From Cacajao melanocephalus (Eukaryota > Chordata > Mammalia > Primates > Pitheciidae): a stretch of 64,000 nt of DNA. The notes under the pieces were generated by a model that saw nothing but the letters and a program-made list of their open reading frames with translations, did no database searches and had not been told where the DNA came from. Location of the stretch: the NCBI GenBank assembly GCA_963573385.1, contig CAUYLG010047145.1, forward strand, positions 1-64,000, read 5' to 3'. Below are positions 62,686 through 64,000 of the stretch, piece by piece (position 1 is the stretch's first letter; each line of letters begins with the position of its first letter). The translations under genes and the position numbers were made by a program.

Positions 62686-63104
62686 ATACCTAGCACACAG
62701 TTCCTTATTGATCCTGTTTACAAAACACAATGCAACATCATAGCAGAAATGGAAGCCAGGGTAACAGAAGAAATTAAAAACAAAACTGGAGGAAATTTTG
62801 AACCCCCCAAAAAAAAAATTAATCTTAAAATGCACATATGGGAATAACCTACACTTTCAGTCAAATTTGACACTACACATTCTAAAAGTCAAGAAGATAA
62901 AGGCATCCTAGGTATGGCTTTAAAGGTACACTATTTACAATGTCCAAGAGAAAAAGAACAAATCCATTGGTCAGGATTACTCAGCTCCAACAATTTTTCA
63001 GCTACTCGGAATGGGGTAAGACTAGGGGCAAGCAGGGCTTGCAGCCCTATTTCCCAGATCTCTTTGGGGAAGAAATAATGAGCAAGCTTGAGTGTGAGGC
63101 CAGC

Positions 63105-63245
63105 TAGTCTCACTTTTTCCATTGATAGACAAGAATAACGACCCCACAGGGTGTTGGTGGCTTGCTGAGGTCAGAGAGCCGGTCAGTGGCAGAGCTAGAA
63201 CAAAGACCTGGTATCTTCACACCACACTAACAGTGCCTTCCTCCC
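63105..63245 (-). mobile_element. MIR relic
   Basis: TGAGGTCAGAGAGCCGGTCAG and GTGGCAGAGCTAGAACAAAG match the antisense MIR 5' half. Confidence 0.65.
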
Positions 63246-63319
63246 TCATGAAGCTGCTCTGCCTCACCCTATTAAATCCACAGGCTGGCTGGATGGGTAG
63301 ACGCTCACGTGATCGTTGG

Positions 63320-63830
63320 GGGAGGAGGAGACCTGTTCTAGATTAAAGGAGACCCAAAAACCAAACAACTAAATGAGCTATGTACATTTCATTTGGATGA
63401 CAGTTCTAATTAGACAACTGTAAAAAGCCATTTTGGGGACAATCAGGTTAAGTCTGAACTACAACTTGGGATTAGATCATGTTAATCATGTCAGTTTTGG
63501 CCAGGCGCAGTGGCTCACACCTGTAACATCAGCACTTTGGGAGGCTGAGGTGGGCAGATTGCTTGAACCCAGGAGTCCGAGACCAGCCCAGGCAACACAG
63601 TGAAATCCTATCGCTACCAAAAGTTAAAAAAAAAAAAATTGCTGGGTACAGTGGTGTGCACCTGTAATTCCACCTACTTGGGAGGCTGAGGTGGGTGGAC
63701 TGCTTGAGCCCGGGGAGGTAAAGGCTACAATAAGCTGTGATTGCACCACTGCACTCCTGCCTGGGCTGCAGAGTGAAACTTTGTCTCAAAGTTTTGTTAA
63801 GGGATAACATTATGTATACATAAGAAAACG
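63320..63830 (+). mobile_element. Old LINE 3' end (L1M-like), split by an Alu
   Basis: CTGTTCTAGATTAAAGGAGAC, CAACTAAATGAGC and CCATTTTGGGGACAATCAGG match the same LINE family as 50641-51465. Confidence 0.5.
63504..63792 (+). mobile_element. Alu
   Basis: GGCCAGGCGCAGTGGCTCACA start, internal poly-A, ending TTTGTCTCAAAG without a long tail. Confidence 0.92.
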
Positions 63831-63838
63831 ATGAAGCA

Positions 63839-64000
63839 GCAGGGCGCAGTGGCGCACACCTGTAATTCCAATACTTTGGGAGGCTGAGGTGGGTGGATCA
63901 CCTGAGGTCAGGAGTACAAGACCAGCCTGGCCAACATGGTGAAACCCCGAGTCTACTAAGCATACAAAAATTAGCCAGGCGTGGTGGCGCACACCTGTAA
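63839..64000 (+). mobile_element. Alu, cut by the window end
   Basis: Left arm and linker of an Alu starting CAGGGCGCAGTGGCGCACAC. Confidence 0.9.

Larger units (their letters stand above)
62031..63319. other. Intron 1 sequence with L2 and MIR scraps
   Basis: L2 at 62576-62685 and MIR at 63105-63245; otherwise unique with no gene. Confidence 0.5.

Overview
The window is primate, almost certainly human, genomic DNA. About 36 Alu elements and Alu fragments, a young 5'-truncated L1, and old L2, MIR, L3/CR1-type and hAT relics lie in introns. The only gene I can support is ZFHX3 (ATBF1; human chromosome 16q22), on the minus strand, so its transcription runs from high to low coordinates. ZFHX3 encodes a very large nuclear transcription factor with many C2H2 zinc fingers and four homeodomains. 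Only the N-terminal part is here: residues 1 to 1077 as read from the two exons. The homeodomain exons and the last exon, which carries the spinocerebellar ataxia 4 GGC repeat, are not in this window.

Layout in transcript order. Positions 64000-41771 are the 3' part of intron 1. Positions 41770-38988 are exon 2 (2783 bp), with 49 nt of 5' UTR, the ATG at 41721 and codons 1-911 plus one base. Positions 38987-32344 are intron 2 (6644 bp, phase 1). Positions 32343-31847 are exon 3 (497 bp), coding for residues 912-1077. Positions 31846-1 are the 5' part of intron 3. Both exons are open throughout and have consensus splice sites, and the reading frame joins exactly across intron 2 (a G plus TG makes Val912). 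The exon 2 leader carries a short out-of-frame upstream ORF that overlaps the start codon. Met920, near the start of exon 3, is the first methionine available to a transcript lacking exon 2, such as the reported ATBF1-B form.

The introns are mainly single-copy DNA broken up by repeats. Two stretches around the exons are almost free of recent repeats: about 26.1-32.6 kb around exon 3, and about 37.4-44.9 kb around exon 2. Several unique intron segments are dense in homeodomain, POU, PBX-MEIS or RFX-type words (about 4.25, 10.55, 11.35, 18.54, 29.28, 43.57-43.82, 45.71 and 58.35-58.70 kb). They look like candidate conserved enhancers of a developmental regulator gene, but I could not test conservation. 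The gene product is itself an AT-motif binding homeodomain protein, so some of these sites are candidate autoregulatory elements.

I found no new multi-gene system. The most unusual items are the overlapping upstream ORF, the clustered homeodomain words, a 96% identical 83-bp duplication inside intron 2, an 85-bp tandem duplication, a three-armed Alu, several nested transposon insertions and the inverted Alu pairs that flank the two exons.
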